Origin: CANMXU01 sp052030545
GTDB lineage: Bacteria; Pseudomonadota; Gammaproteobacteria; Enterobacterales; Alteromonadaceae
Reading direction: 5' to 3'
Length of the DNA: 64,000 nucleotides
Assembly: GCF_052030545.1 (NCBI RefSeq)
Contig: NZ_JBPDIH010000005.1
Location: forward strand, 186,001 to 250,000
Both the position numbers and the translations under genes were made by a program. The notes under the pieces were generated by a model. That model worked only from the letters and a program-made list of their open reading frames with translations, made no database searches and was not told the origin of the DNA. This document shows positions 54,401-61,990 of this stretch, piece after piece. How positions within the stretch are numbered: position 1 is the stretch's first letter; every line of letters begins with the position of its first letter.

Positions 54401-55423
54401 CTATTCTGCATTACATTCTACAAGGGCTTTCATGCCTTGCGGGTTGCCGTCCATTGCGGCAAATGCGCTGCCAATATCATTTAACGGTGTAACAGAGCTA
54501 ATGAATGATTCAATTTCTACTTTGCCTTGTGCAATTAATTCAATTGCCCAGTCGTAATCAGCTGCTTCGTAAACACGAGCGCCTAATAGTTCAAGCTCTT
54601 TCCAGAAAAATTGGAATAAATCAATTTGTGGCGCTTCTGAGTGAATTGCGACCATAACGATACGACCACGACGACCTGCAACTTGTGTCATAGCATCAAT
54701 GGCAGGTTTTACGCCTGAAACTTCAAAAACGACATCCGCGCCTTTAGTATTGGTCCAATCATCAACAAATTCAGCCAAATCGGTATCTATTGGGTTAACA
54801 GATTTCACCCCTAGTTTTTCAGCAAAAGCACGACGAGACTCATTAGGTTCAGACACTAATACCTCAGCGCCAACGCTTTTAGCAACGGCAGCAACTAACT
54901 GACCGATAGGACCACCACCTAAAATAACGACTTTTTCACCCGCTTGTAGGCGAGAGCGACGCACATCGTGACAGGCCACTGATAAAGGCTCAATTAATGC
55001 GCCTTGTTTTAAGTTAACACCTGCAGGCAAGGTATGTAATGTACGCGCTTTCACTGTCCAATTTGATTGAAACGCACCCGGTGTATCTATGCCCATAAAT
55101 TTTAGGTTTTGACAAATATGTGTGTGTCCTGCTTGGCAAGTTGGACATTCACCACACCAATCAAGTGGACGTACTACAACACGATCACCCACTTTATGAC
55201 TGGTCACCGCACTGCCAACTTCAACAACCGTACCTGACATTTCATGACCTATGGTTTGTGGCGGCTTAACACGCGCATCCATAACCCCATGATAAATATG
55301 CATGTCGGTGCCACAAATACCAACATAACCAACGTCTAAACGAACTTCATCAGCTTTTGGTGCAACAGTCTGCCCTGAAACGATGTTAAAAGATTTATTA
55401 CCAATATATTGTGCTGCTTGCAT
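54401..55423 (-). CDS. Zinc-dependent dehydrogenase, probable 2-keto-3-deoxy-L-galactonate 5-dehydrogenase
   Basis: A 340-residue medium-chain dehydrogenase of the threonine/sorbitol dehydrogenase type. Catalytic zinc: Cys37 (GICGTD) and His60-Glu61 (GHEMSG); structural zinc: Cys90, Cys93, Cys96 and Cys104; Rossmann motif VVILGGGPIGQLVAAVA near residue 165. By position between the cycloisomerase and the KduD-like reductase it probably oxidises C5 of 2-keto-3-deoxy-L-galactonate. The pair of oxidation and reduction inverts that centre so that ordinary KDG results. This is a context inference; sorbitol- or threonine-like activity is the alternative. Confidence 0.78.
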   Translation of the reverse strand: MQAAQYIGNKSFNIVSGQTVAPKADEVRLDVGYVGICGTDMHIYHGVMDARVKPPQTIGHEMSGTVVEVGSAVTSHKVGDRVVVRPLDWCGECPTCQAGHTHICQNLKFMGIDTPGAFQSNWTVKARTLHTLPAGVNLKQGALIEPLSVACHDVRRSRLQAGEKVVILGGGPIGQLVAAVAKSVGAEVLVSEPNESRRAFAEKLGVKSVNPIDTDLAEFVDDWTNTKGADVVFEVSGVKPAIDAMTQVAGRRGRIVMVAIHSEAPQIDLFQFFWKELELLGARVYEAADYDWAIELIAQGKVEIESFISSVTPLNDIGSAFAAMDGNPQGMKALVECNAE

Positions 55424-55432
55424 GGTTGTGCC

Positions 55433-56542
55433 TTATGACTGTTTAATTAAATGAGGCTTGAGAAGTTGCTGATCAAAAACAACCCCTGTACCTGGGATAT
55501 TCGGCGCGACCGCTCTTCCATCAACAATGGTAAGTGGCGTCGTCGTGTATTCATCTATCGGGAAAGAGTGAACTTCTAAATAACCAGCATTTGGCTGAGA
55601 TGCCATTAAAGAAACATGAAGTTCATGCATACCATGGCTACACACTGGTAAGTTGTGAGCATACGCCATTTTAGCAACCTGTAACCAACCTGTGATCCCG
55701 CCAATGTTTGACGCATCAGGCTGTAAAAAACCTAACTTGGCTTGTTGAATTGCATAAGTAAACTCGTGAATAGTATGTAAATTTTCGCCCATTGCGGTAG
55801 GAATGTTTATCGCATCGGCAATACGCGCAAACCCCTGATAATCATCAGGAATAGTCGGCTCTTCGAACCATTTGATATTATAGGGTTCAATCGCTCTGGC
55901 AAAACGAATGGCTTGCTCTACGGTCATTGAGTAATTGGCATCCACCATAAAAATAGCATCAGGCCCAATAAGTTCGCGAACAGCTGCAACACGGGCAACA
56001 TCTTCACGGTAATCTTCTTTACCCACTTTAATTTTTACCGCTTTAAAGCCTTTGTCTAAATAGTTTTGGTTATTATCTAATAGCTTTTCAAGCGAGAAAT
56101 TTAGATCGATACCGCCGGCATAACATTTGGTAGTATTATTTGCGCCACCAGCAACTTGCCATAAAGGCTGATCTAAGCGCTTACACTTAATATCCCATAA
56201 GGCAATATCAACCGCCGAGATAGCAAAGCTTAATAAACCGCCGCGACCTACGTAATGATATTCCCATTGTAACCAATCCCAAATGGCATATATCTCTGCG
56301 GCATCTTTACCAATAAGCTTAGGACGCATTTCGTCATTTAATAACGAATAAATTGCGCGACCACCTTTACCGCCAGTATAGGTATAGCCAACACCTTCGG
56401 TGCCATCTGAGCAACGAATAGTACAAACAATTAGTTCAAAGTGAGTGTGGGCACCATGTTTTGCATCGGTTAACACTTCAGCTAAAGGCACCTGATAGTA
56501 CTGAATATTTACTGCGTCAATTACGCTAGCTTTTGTGCTCAT
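55433..56542 (-). CDS. Enolase-superfamily enzyme, probable 3,6-anhydro-L-galactonate cycloisomerase
   Basis: A 369-residue mandelate-racemase-group enzyme. Key residues are Lys170 and Lys172 (VKIKVGK), metal ligands Asp201 (MVDANYS), Glu227 (FEEP) and Glu253 (MGENLH), and His303 (CSHGMHE). Length and layout suit 3,6-anhydro-L-galactonate cycloisomerase (ACI), which opens the anhydro ring to give 2-keto-3-deoxy-L-galactonate. Neighbouring aldehyde dehydrogenase, KduD-like and zinc dehydrogenase genes support this. L-fuconate- or L-rhamnonate-type dehydratases are the alternative. Two operator palindromes lie directly upstream. Confidence 0.83.
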   Translation of the reverse strand: MSTKASVIDAVNIQYYQVPLAEVLTDAKHGAHTHFELIVCTIRCSDGTEGVGYTYTGGKGGRAIYSLLNDEMRPKLIGKDAAEIYAIWDWLQWEYHYVGRGGLLSFAISAVDIALWDIKCKRLDQPLWQVAGGANNTTKCYAGGIDLNFSLEKLLDNNQNYLDKGFKAVKIKVGKEDYREDVARVAAVRELIGPDAIFMVDANYSMTVEQAIRFARAIEPYNIKWFEEPTIPDDYQGFARIADAINIPTAMGENLHTIHEFTYAIQQAKLGFLQPDASNIGGITGWLQVAKMAYAHNLPVCSHGMHELHVSLMASQPNAGYLEVHSFPIDEYTTTPLTIVDGRAVAPNIPGTGVVFDQQLLKPHLIKQS

Positions 56543-56562
56543 GTTTTACTCTCTTAAATATT

Positions 56563-56574
56563 ATTGTTAACAAT
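56563..56574. promoter_or_regulatory. Operator palindrome ATTGTTAACAAT (proximal) upstream of the cycloisomerase operon
   Basis: A perfect 12-bp palindrome, 20 bases before the cycloisomerase start codon. An identical copy lies 44 bases further upstream, about four helical turns, so cooperative binding is possible. Confidence 0.72.
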
Positions 56575-56606
56575 TTACACTTCTAGCGGGTTTTTGTAAA
56601 GGCATT

Positions 56607-56618
56607 ATTGTTAACAAT
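56607..56618. promoter_or_regulatory. Operator palindrome ATTGTTAACAAT (distal) upstream of the cycloisomerase operon
   Basis: The second perfect copy in this promoter, 64 bases before the cycloisomerase start codon, on the same helical face as the first. Confidence 0.72.
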
Positions 56619-56738
56619 TTTCAATTAATAAGTATTCGCTTTTTTAGAATGAGATAACTATGTCGAAATAATAAACAAGGTTGTTAAAAAGCCATTTAAT
56701 AAATGTTAATAACCTAAGGCTATTCGACAACGATAAGT

Positions 56739-56762
56739 GGGTGACCGTATTACCAGTCACCC
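56739..56762 (-). terminator. Hairpin downstream of the Exop_C-like gene
   Basis: Stem GGGTGAC / GTCACCC with a 10-base loop, 34 bases after the stop codon of the minus-strand gene. It lacks a clear T-tail on either strand, so terminator is a tentative call. Confidence 0.45.
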
Positions 56763-56792
56763 TGAAAGTTTGAAGGTTTTGGTACGCGACTT

Positions 56793-56804
56793 ATTGTTAA
56801 CAAC
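56793..56804. promoter_or_regulatory. Operator-like palindrome ATTGTTAACAAC overlapping a stop codon
   Basis: It carries the full TTGTTAACAA core and covers the TAA stop of the minus-strand Exop_C-like gene. It is 251 bases upstream of the cycloisomerase start, so it may act as an auxiliary operator or roadblock site. Coincidence cannot be excluded. Confidence 0.5.
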
Positions 56805-57447
56805 TTAAATTGTCATTCGATGACACCACACGAATATTGGCAATTTCAATGGTCATTTTTCCGCCGGTGTAGACCATAAATGGCGTGGTCACTTTACTTA
56901 AATCAAAGTTGTCTTTAGCAAAGCATTTAATTGGAACAGGCACACTGACCCACTCATTTTTAGGTAATTTTTTTAAACCGTTCTTTAATGGGAATGTACT
57001 GCGACAGCGCCAATCCCAATTACATTCCATGGTAAGTTCAACAAGTTTTTTAGGTGCTTTAACCACCTTCATATCGATGAGTAATACCCCATTGTCAATG
57101 TATTGGCTTAAATCAACCACGTGCTGAGTATTGAGTAAGGAAGCCGTTAAAATATTTTTATCTTCACTGCCCCATTCGTTTTTAATACCACGTGGTTTCC
57201 AAGTTAAGCGAATGGCGTCGTTGTCAGCATTTTTACTGGTTGGCTTTGCCGTTAAACTGCCTCTTAGTGTTTTGCCCTTATTGTTTTCCAATTTTACTTT
57301 GCCAAATTGCAAACTAAAATCCCAAGGGCCGACACTTTGACCATCAACAAAATAGTCAACATGTGCGTTGGTTTGCGCAAAAATTGTTGTTGATAAACAC
57401 AATAAGCTTGCGCCGATAACACCTGAAATCGAAAATTTATGAGCCAT
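56797..57447 (-). CDS. Exported stand-alone Exop_C-like (galactose-binding-fold) protein
   Basis: A 216-residue protein with a signal peptide ending near I-F-A-Q-T (residue 25). The mature part resembles the C-terminal Exop_C domain of marine exo-beta-glucan glucohydrolases: ELTMECNWDWRCRSTF near residue 137, the W-V-S-V-P-V-P-I-K-C-F-A-K run near residue 166, and FDLSKVTTPFMVYTGGKMTIEIANIR near residue 181 (in two parts). No catalytic domain is attached. It likely binds carbohydrate in the periplasm. It is the last gene of the second TonB/halogenase/SapC cassette and begins 2 bases after the SapC gene ends. Confidence 0.65.
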   Translation of the reverse strand: MAHKFSISGVIGASLLCLSTTIFAQTNAHVDYFVDGQSVGPWDFSLQFGKVKLENNKGKTLRGSLTAKPTSKNADNDAIRLTWKPRGIKNEWGSEDKNILTASLLNTQHVVDLSQYIDNGVLLIDMKVVKAPKKLVELTMECNWDWRCRSTFPLKNGLKKLPKNEWVSVPVPIKCFAKDNFDLSKVTTPFMVYTGGKMTIEIANIRVVSSNDNLSC

Positions 57448-57449
57448 GA

Positions 57450-58181
57450 TTAGCCTACCTTTTGCATATTTTTATTTCGTTTAAACTTAATCAGTTTATC
57501 TAGATGTATTGCAGAACTAAGCAGTAAATGACAAACCTGTAAAATGCCAGATTGATGACAGGTTTTAAGCTTGCTGCCGGTTAAATTGGTGATCGCTTCT
57601 TGGTCAAACGTATATAAGCCGTTTAACTCAATATTGCCTTGTTCAGCCAAGTCAATATTTAGGTTAATTGGCGATAACAACTCAAGTTCATTGGCTTGTT
57701 GTAATAGATTTCTCGTTTGCGTAGTACCGGTCATGAGTTGTGAAAATGTTTGTTGAATACGATCTAAATATGGCGTTGGTGCGCCTTGTTCATCAAATAT
57801 GCGTTCACCTACTTTTCGTTGAAATAGCGGGCTAGCATAGTCAACGGCCAATTTAGCACCTGAGTCAAATTCACCTTCAGGTAAATGCACACGAAATGGG
57901 CGTCTGAGTATGTCTAAAGGTAAATAAGTCGCCTGCCACGCATCACCTTGCAAATACAAGTTTTCACCTTGTTCAAAGCCCAAAATTGCCGTTAACTGAA
58001 ATTGACCTGTGCTGGTATTTTTAGTAATAAAAATTGGGTATTCGTGCACTAAACTACTGAGTTCACTTAACATCACCATGCTTGAATTTACTTGGTTTTG
58101 TTCAACATTATATTTGCTCGTGTTTACCCTTAAATCGCGGTGTGCGACTGGGTGTAATAATTCGATATTATTTGCGGACAT
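57450..58181 (-). CDS. SapC-like protein (second copy)
   Basis: About 243 residues from the ATG at 58181, preferred over one 12 bases upstream because GGAG has proper spacing to it. It parallels the first copy: an N-terminal MLSELSSLVHEYPIFITKN, ILGFEQGENLYLQGDAWQATYLPLDILRRPF (in two parts) near residue 70, and a C-terminal helical part. It is 16 bases after the halogenase-like gene, as in the first cassette. Function unknown; cytoplasmic. Confidence 0.82.
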   Translation of the reverse strand: MSANNIELLHPVAHRDLRVNTSKYNVEQNQVNSSMVMLSELSSLVHEYPIFITKNTSTGQFQLTAILGFEQGENLYLQGDAWQATYLPLDILRRPFRVHLPEGEFDSGAKLAVDYASPLFQRKVGERIFDEQGAPTPYLDRIQQTFSQLMTGTTQTRNLLQQANELELLSPINLNIDLAEQGNIELNGLYTFDQEAITNLTGSKLKTCHQSGILQVCHLLLSSAIHLDKLIKFKRNKNMQKVG

Positions 58182-58197
58182 TGAGATCTCCATCTTG

Positions 58198-59748
58198 TTA
58201 TATTTTCGACAAACCGTATTGATGTATTTTTTGTATTAGCTCACGGTTGGTCGGTAGTGAAGCAACTAATTGTTTTGTTGCTTGTAAATTAGAATTAACT
58301 TGTTGTGCTACGGCATTACTAATAGCAGGGTCTAATGAAAATAACTGCTCGGTTTTAAACTGACTACCATATAAAACAAACTGATAACTTGCCGCTTGAA
58401 ACACCTCACCAATACGGTTGAAATCTAATTGGGTGGGCACATTGTATTGCCAAAGTTGCAGTTGTTTTCGCAAGCGCTCAGGTATGGTGTTGCTTTTACG
58501 GTTGTCTTGCCAAAAGGGTGTTTCTCGTTTGCTCAGCACATAATGTAACTTTAAAAATTCAATCACTCGCTGCCAGCGATAATGAAACGTTTCATTAAAT
58601 CTTTGCTCGATAATAGGCAAGACACTGGTGGTTTTAGGAAGCTGCTCGGCGATCATGGTTGCAGATTGCTCAATCATCATTAACGCAGCCGCTTCAAGCG
58701 GTTCTAAAAAGCCTGCTGACAAACCAATCGCGACACAATTTTTATGAAAAAATTTGTCACGGTGACCGGCTTGAAAACTGATTTTTTTGATCGCTAAATC
58801 ACTAGCATCAACACCGGTATTTTCAATGTAACGGCGTAAATCGCTTTCAGCACTTTCTTGTGATTGGTACTTGCTTGAAAAAACATAACCGACACCACGA
58901 CGAGTAGGTAAGCCTATGTCCCAAATCCAACCTGCTGTTTGCGCGGTTGACTGGGTATACGAAGCGATTTCATCTTCTGCATGGTTATAGGGAACTTGCA
59001 CAGCAAGCGCCGTATCAGCAAACAATACATCGTCTATCGGTTTAAATTTAACGCCTAAAGCATCACCAAGTAATAATGACTTAAAGCCTGTGCAATCGAT
59101 AAAGAAGTCAGCTGATAGCGTTTTACCGCACTGAGTGATTACGCTGTCGATATCGCCCGTATGGCTAAGCTGAACATTTTCAACATCTGCAATTTGGTGT
59201 TTAACACCAAGCTTTTCGACGCAATGACGCTGTAAAAAGGCGGCAAACTTTATTGCATCTAAATGGTAACCATAATTTGCATAACCGGCATATTCAGGTG
59301 TCGTTATGGTTTTAGGTGCGAGTTGTTGCTGGCATAACGTTTCTTGGCTGGTAAATAATTTAGCTAAAGAGTCACTACTATTTTGATCAAGCCAGTATTC
59401 AACCGTATCACCTTGAAGTGCACCATCTGGTACATTAAAAGGGTGATAATAAAAATTATTTTTTGATTCATCATCCCAATTAACAAACTTTGAGCCCTGT
59501 TTAAACGATACGTTACATTCACGAATAAAGTCGGTTTCTGACACACCAATGCTGCGCAAAGTTTGCGGCATTGTTGGCCAAGTTCCCTCACCTACGCCAA
59601 CCGTGGCAATATTTTCAGACTCGATTAAGGTGATAGTAAGCTCACCCTTTTCAATGCGCGCTTGATGACGAGCCGCAATGATCGCAGCGCTTAGCCATCC
59701 TGCAGAGCCGCCACCGACAATGGCTATCGATTTGATTACATTTTTCAT
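58198..59748 (-). CDS. Tryptophan-halogenase-like flavoprotein (second copy)
   Basis: About 516 residues from the ATG at 59748, preceded by GAGGTAG; an ATG-initiated extension to 59808 has no such support. FAD motif IAIVGGGSAGW near residue 7, VGVGEGTWPTMPQTL near residue 50 and FKQGSKFVNW near residue 82 (with the conserved Lys). The W-x-W-x-I-P position again reads GWIWDIGL, as in the paralogue at 18800-20365. It is cytoplasmic and likely FADH2-dependent, but no partner flavin reductase is in the window. It lies between a terminator-like hairpin and the SapC gene. Confidence 0.88.
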   Translation of the reverse strand: MKNVIKSIAIVGGGSAGWLSAAIIAARHQARIEKGELTITLIESENIATVGVGEGTWPTMPQTLRSIGVSETDFIRECNVSFKQGSKFVNWDDESKNNFYYHPFNVPDGALQGDTVEYWLDQNSSDSLAKLFTSQETLCQQQLAPKTITTPEYAGYANYGYHLDAIKFAAFLQRHCVEKLGVKHQIADVENVQLSHTGDIDSVITQCGKTLSADFFIDCTGFKSLLLGDALGVKFKPIDDVLFADTALAVQVPYNHAEDEIASYTQSTAQTAGWIWDIGLPTRRGVGYVFSSKYQSQESAESDLRRYIENTGVDASDLAIKKISFQAGHRDKFFHKNCVAIGLSAGFLEPLEAAALMMIEQSATMIAEQLPKTTSVLPIIEQRFNETFHYRWQRVIEFLKLHYVLSKRETPFWQDNRKSNTIPERLRKQLQLWQYNVPTQLDFNRIGEVFQAASYQFVLYGSQFKTEQLFSLDPAISNAVAQQVNSNLQATKQLVASLPTNRELIQKIHQYGLSKI

Positions 59749-59808
59749 CGCTACCTCAAAGCATCTTAATACACTTGGCTCACTATAAATTTGGGCATTT
59801 ATAAGCAT

Positions 59809-59843
59809 AAAAAGCCTTCTAAACTTGGTTCAGAAGGCTTTTT
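59809..59843. terminator. Bidirectional hairpin between the modular lipoprotein and halogenase-like genes
   Basis: A perfect 12-bp stem, AAAAAGCCTTCT / AGAAGGCTTTTT, with an 11-base loop. It lies inside the second cassette at the position equivalent to the hairpin at 20436-20458, again just upstream of the halogenase-like gene. Confidence 0.82.
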
Positions 59844-59884
59844 CAATTAACCCATTAAGAGCTGCTTATTGTTAAGAAACACGA

Positions 59885-61924
59885 TTATGGGATCTCAATT
59901 ATACGTACGTTATCAATACGGTAATTAAAGCCCGGTCCCCAAACGTTAGTACCAACATGTAGCTCTTGCGCGCGAGTCGACCAATCGCTATGCTCTGAGT
60001 CACGCGGTAAATCAAGTACTGCGGTAAAGGTTTGTGTTGCTTGATTTAAGAAATATACACCTTTAAAGGCATGACCAATAACAGTCACATCTGTATTCGA
60101 TGGGTCAACTACAGACACCCTAAGTGGGTGGTTAGCTGCTGAGTATTCATCAATTTCAACATCCATAGTCACTAGGTAGCGTTTACCATCTTTAAGGGTA
60201 CCATCTGCTAATGCTAAGATGTTGCGCTTATCGCCACCTTTACCTGAGTGAAGGCTCATCGCACCACTAATAGCGTCAGTATCAGAAACCGAAGCGCTAT
60301 CTGATAAGGTCCAATTGCCAGCACCTTCATTAAAAGTAGAATCGGCTTCTGAGATTAAGTTATTCGCTTGTTCAAAAGCCACTTTGTATAATCTAAAGTC
60401 ATCCATATCTACCGCTTGGGCAACATTAACCGCAACGCTCATTGCATCAACAGCGGTAAAAGATACAGCATTAGTTCGATTGCCACCACCATGCTCATAC
60501 CAGTTGTTACTGGTAATTGGGCTATTTGGCACTTCAACTATAACACCAGAACCATCATCTTCTAATAAAGTTCCTGTTACGCTTGCCGTTGAGCCACCAC
60601 CCCAGCCATCAGCATGTTTGGCACGCGACTCTAAAACATAAGTCGCACCAAGTTCTAAATCACCAAGGCTAGTAGATAGAGTTTCTTCAGCGCTAAATGC
60701 CGCTAATTGACTACCTTCAAAATCTAGTCCTAACGCGGAAGAACTTACCGCTGACACTAAACCGATACCCGCTGGGCTCCAACCACTTAAACCATCTTCA
60801 AAACCACCATTGGGCATAACATTTTCCGCGCCGTCATTGGTAATTGTAATTTCAATGGTTGCTTCAACATTGTTTAATGGCTCGCCATCGTTAACCATAT
60901 AGGTATAGGTAAAAGTTTTAGTTTCTGCGCTCGCAACATGGGCACTAAAGACTACAGGATCAAAGATCAGCTCGTTATCCATTGACGCGGCAAATTCAAA
61001 TGCTGGCGCATCACCAACAGGAGTAATTGTCGTTAAATCGGCAATAACATCTTCACCGTTAGGCTCTAAAATTTCTGGCTCTGCCGCTAAATTTACTACA
61101 ACGCGAGTGCCACTGGTATTTGCCGAAACGGTTTTCACACCATCGACAATTGGTGGAAGTGGATCTAATGTAACACCACGTACTTCAATATTAGCGGTTC
61201 TTGGCAAGCTGTTATTGTGATCTTCAACATTATAAGTCACTGTGAAAACTGCCTTGGTACCCAATGGAATTAGGTCTGCAATACTTGGAATATCAACCGT
61301 TACCATATTGTCAGTAACCGTAGCAGCACCAGCAACATTATCAGCGCTAGCACTTATGACAACATCGCTTATTGATAGAGGCTCTTCATCAGCATCGGTA
61401 ACACCTGAAAGTAAATCTATTGATTGTACATCTTCAAATTTGGTAAATACCGAAGTAAATGGGGTTTCGAATTCTGGCGCTGCATCTTCACCAACAAAGG
61501 TAATGGTCATATTACGTGGCGTCGCGTTAGTACCATCTGATACATCGTAAGAGAGTTCTACTGTATAGGTCTCACCTGTATCAATAAGTGGCGCAACTTC
61601 TGAGGCGCGAAGGCCAATAGTGCCACCCGAAATTTCAACACCTACCGCATCAGCTGGTGTCATGGTCATGTTTCGAACCAGCAGAATATCACCATCCATG
61701 TCGGTGGCAACACCTTCGCCACCAGCACGACCATCTAATGCACCTAATGCATAGACAAATCCAAATTCTTCTTTTTCACTTAAGGTTAACGAAATATCAC
61801 CGCCATGCTCTGGCGCGTATAAATTTTCTTTCTCTGCGGGGCTGTAGCTTTCGCTGCCACAACCAGTAAGTGTTGCGATAACGGCAGACGCTATTATTGT
61901 TTTAGCTTTTAGTAATGTTTTCAT
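59885..61924 (-). CDS. Modular lipoprotein with cadherin-like and CBM-like domains (candidate glycan-binding protein)
   Basis: A 679-residue lipoprotein: lipobox L-T-G-C with Cys22. Three to four cadherin/Ig-like repeats occupy about residues 45-370 (each with D-G-x-N-A-x-x-R-N or D-N-N-S-L-P-R-type ends and a Y-x-V-x-D motif). Two CBM-like beta-sandwiches follow: N-V-M-P-N-G-G-F-E-D-G-L-S-G-W-S near residue 370 and a related one near residue 530 (S-T-F-N-E-G-A-G-N-W-T-L). It directly follows the TonB receptor gene by 66 bases, the position of a surface glycan-binding partner. Acidic and low in Cys and Trp. Confidence 0.72.
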   Translation of the reverse strand: MKTLLKAKTIIASAVIATLTGCGSESYSPAEKENLYAPEHGGDISLTLSEKEEFGFVYALGALDGRAGGEGVATDMDGDILLVRNMTMTPADAVGVEISGGTIGLRASEVAPLIDTGETYTVELSYDVSDGTNATPRNMTITFVGEDAAPEFETPFTSVFTKFEDVQSIDLLSGVTDADEEPLSISDVVISASADNVAGAATVTDNMVTVDIPSIADLIPLGTKAVFTVTYNVEDHNNSLPRTANIEVRGVTLDPLPPIVDGVKTVSANTSGTRVVVNLAAEPEILEPNGEDVIADLTTITPVGDAPAFEFAASMDNELIFDPVVFSAHVASAETKTFTYTYMVNDGEPLNNVEATIEITITNDGAENVMPNGGFEDGLSGWSPAGIGLVSAVSSSALGLDFEGSQLAAFSAEETLSTSLGDLELGATYVLESRAKHADGWGGGSTASVTGTLLEDDGSGVIVEVPNSPITSNNWYEHGGGNRTNAVSFTAVDAMSVAVNVAQAVDMDDFRLYKVAFEQANNLISEADSTFNEGAGNWTLSDSASVSDTDAISGAMSLHSGKGGDKRNILALADGTLKDGKRYLVTMDVEIDEYSAANHPLRVSVVDPSNTDVTVIGHAFKGVYFLNQATQTFTAVLDLPRDSEHSDWSTRAQELHVGTNVWGPGFNYRIDNVRIIEIP

Positions 61925-61990
61925 AATTAAACACCATAGAATTATTTAGTGAAGGCATGGACCTTAGCCCATGCCATTCTCAATTTATTA

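Noticed and set aside
55433..56542. L-fuconate or L-rhamnonate dehydratase in a fucose/rhamnose pathway
   Set aside because: Possible by superfamily, but no fucose/rhamnose-specific genes are present and KduD-like plus aldehyde dehydrogenase neighbours fit the anhydrogalactose pathway better.
59869..59878. TTGTTAAGAA as another operator copy
   Set aside because: The second half-site is broken at a core position and it sits at the 3' end of the lipoprotein gene, so I did not count it.
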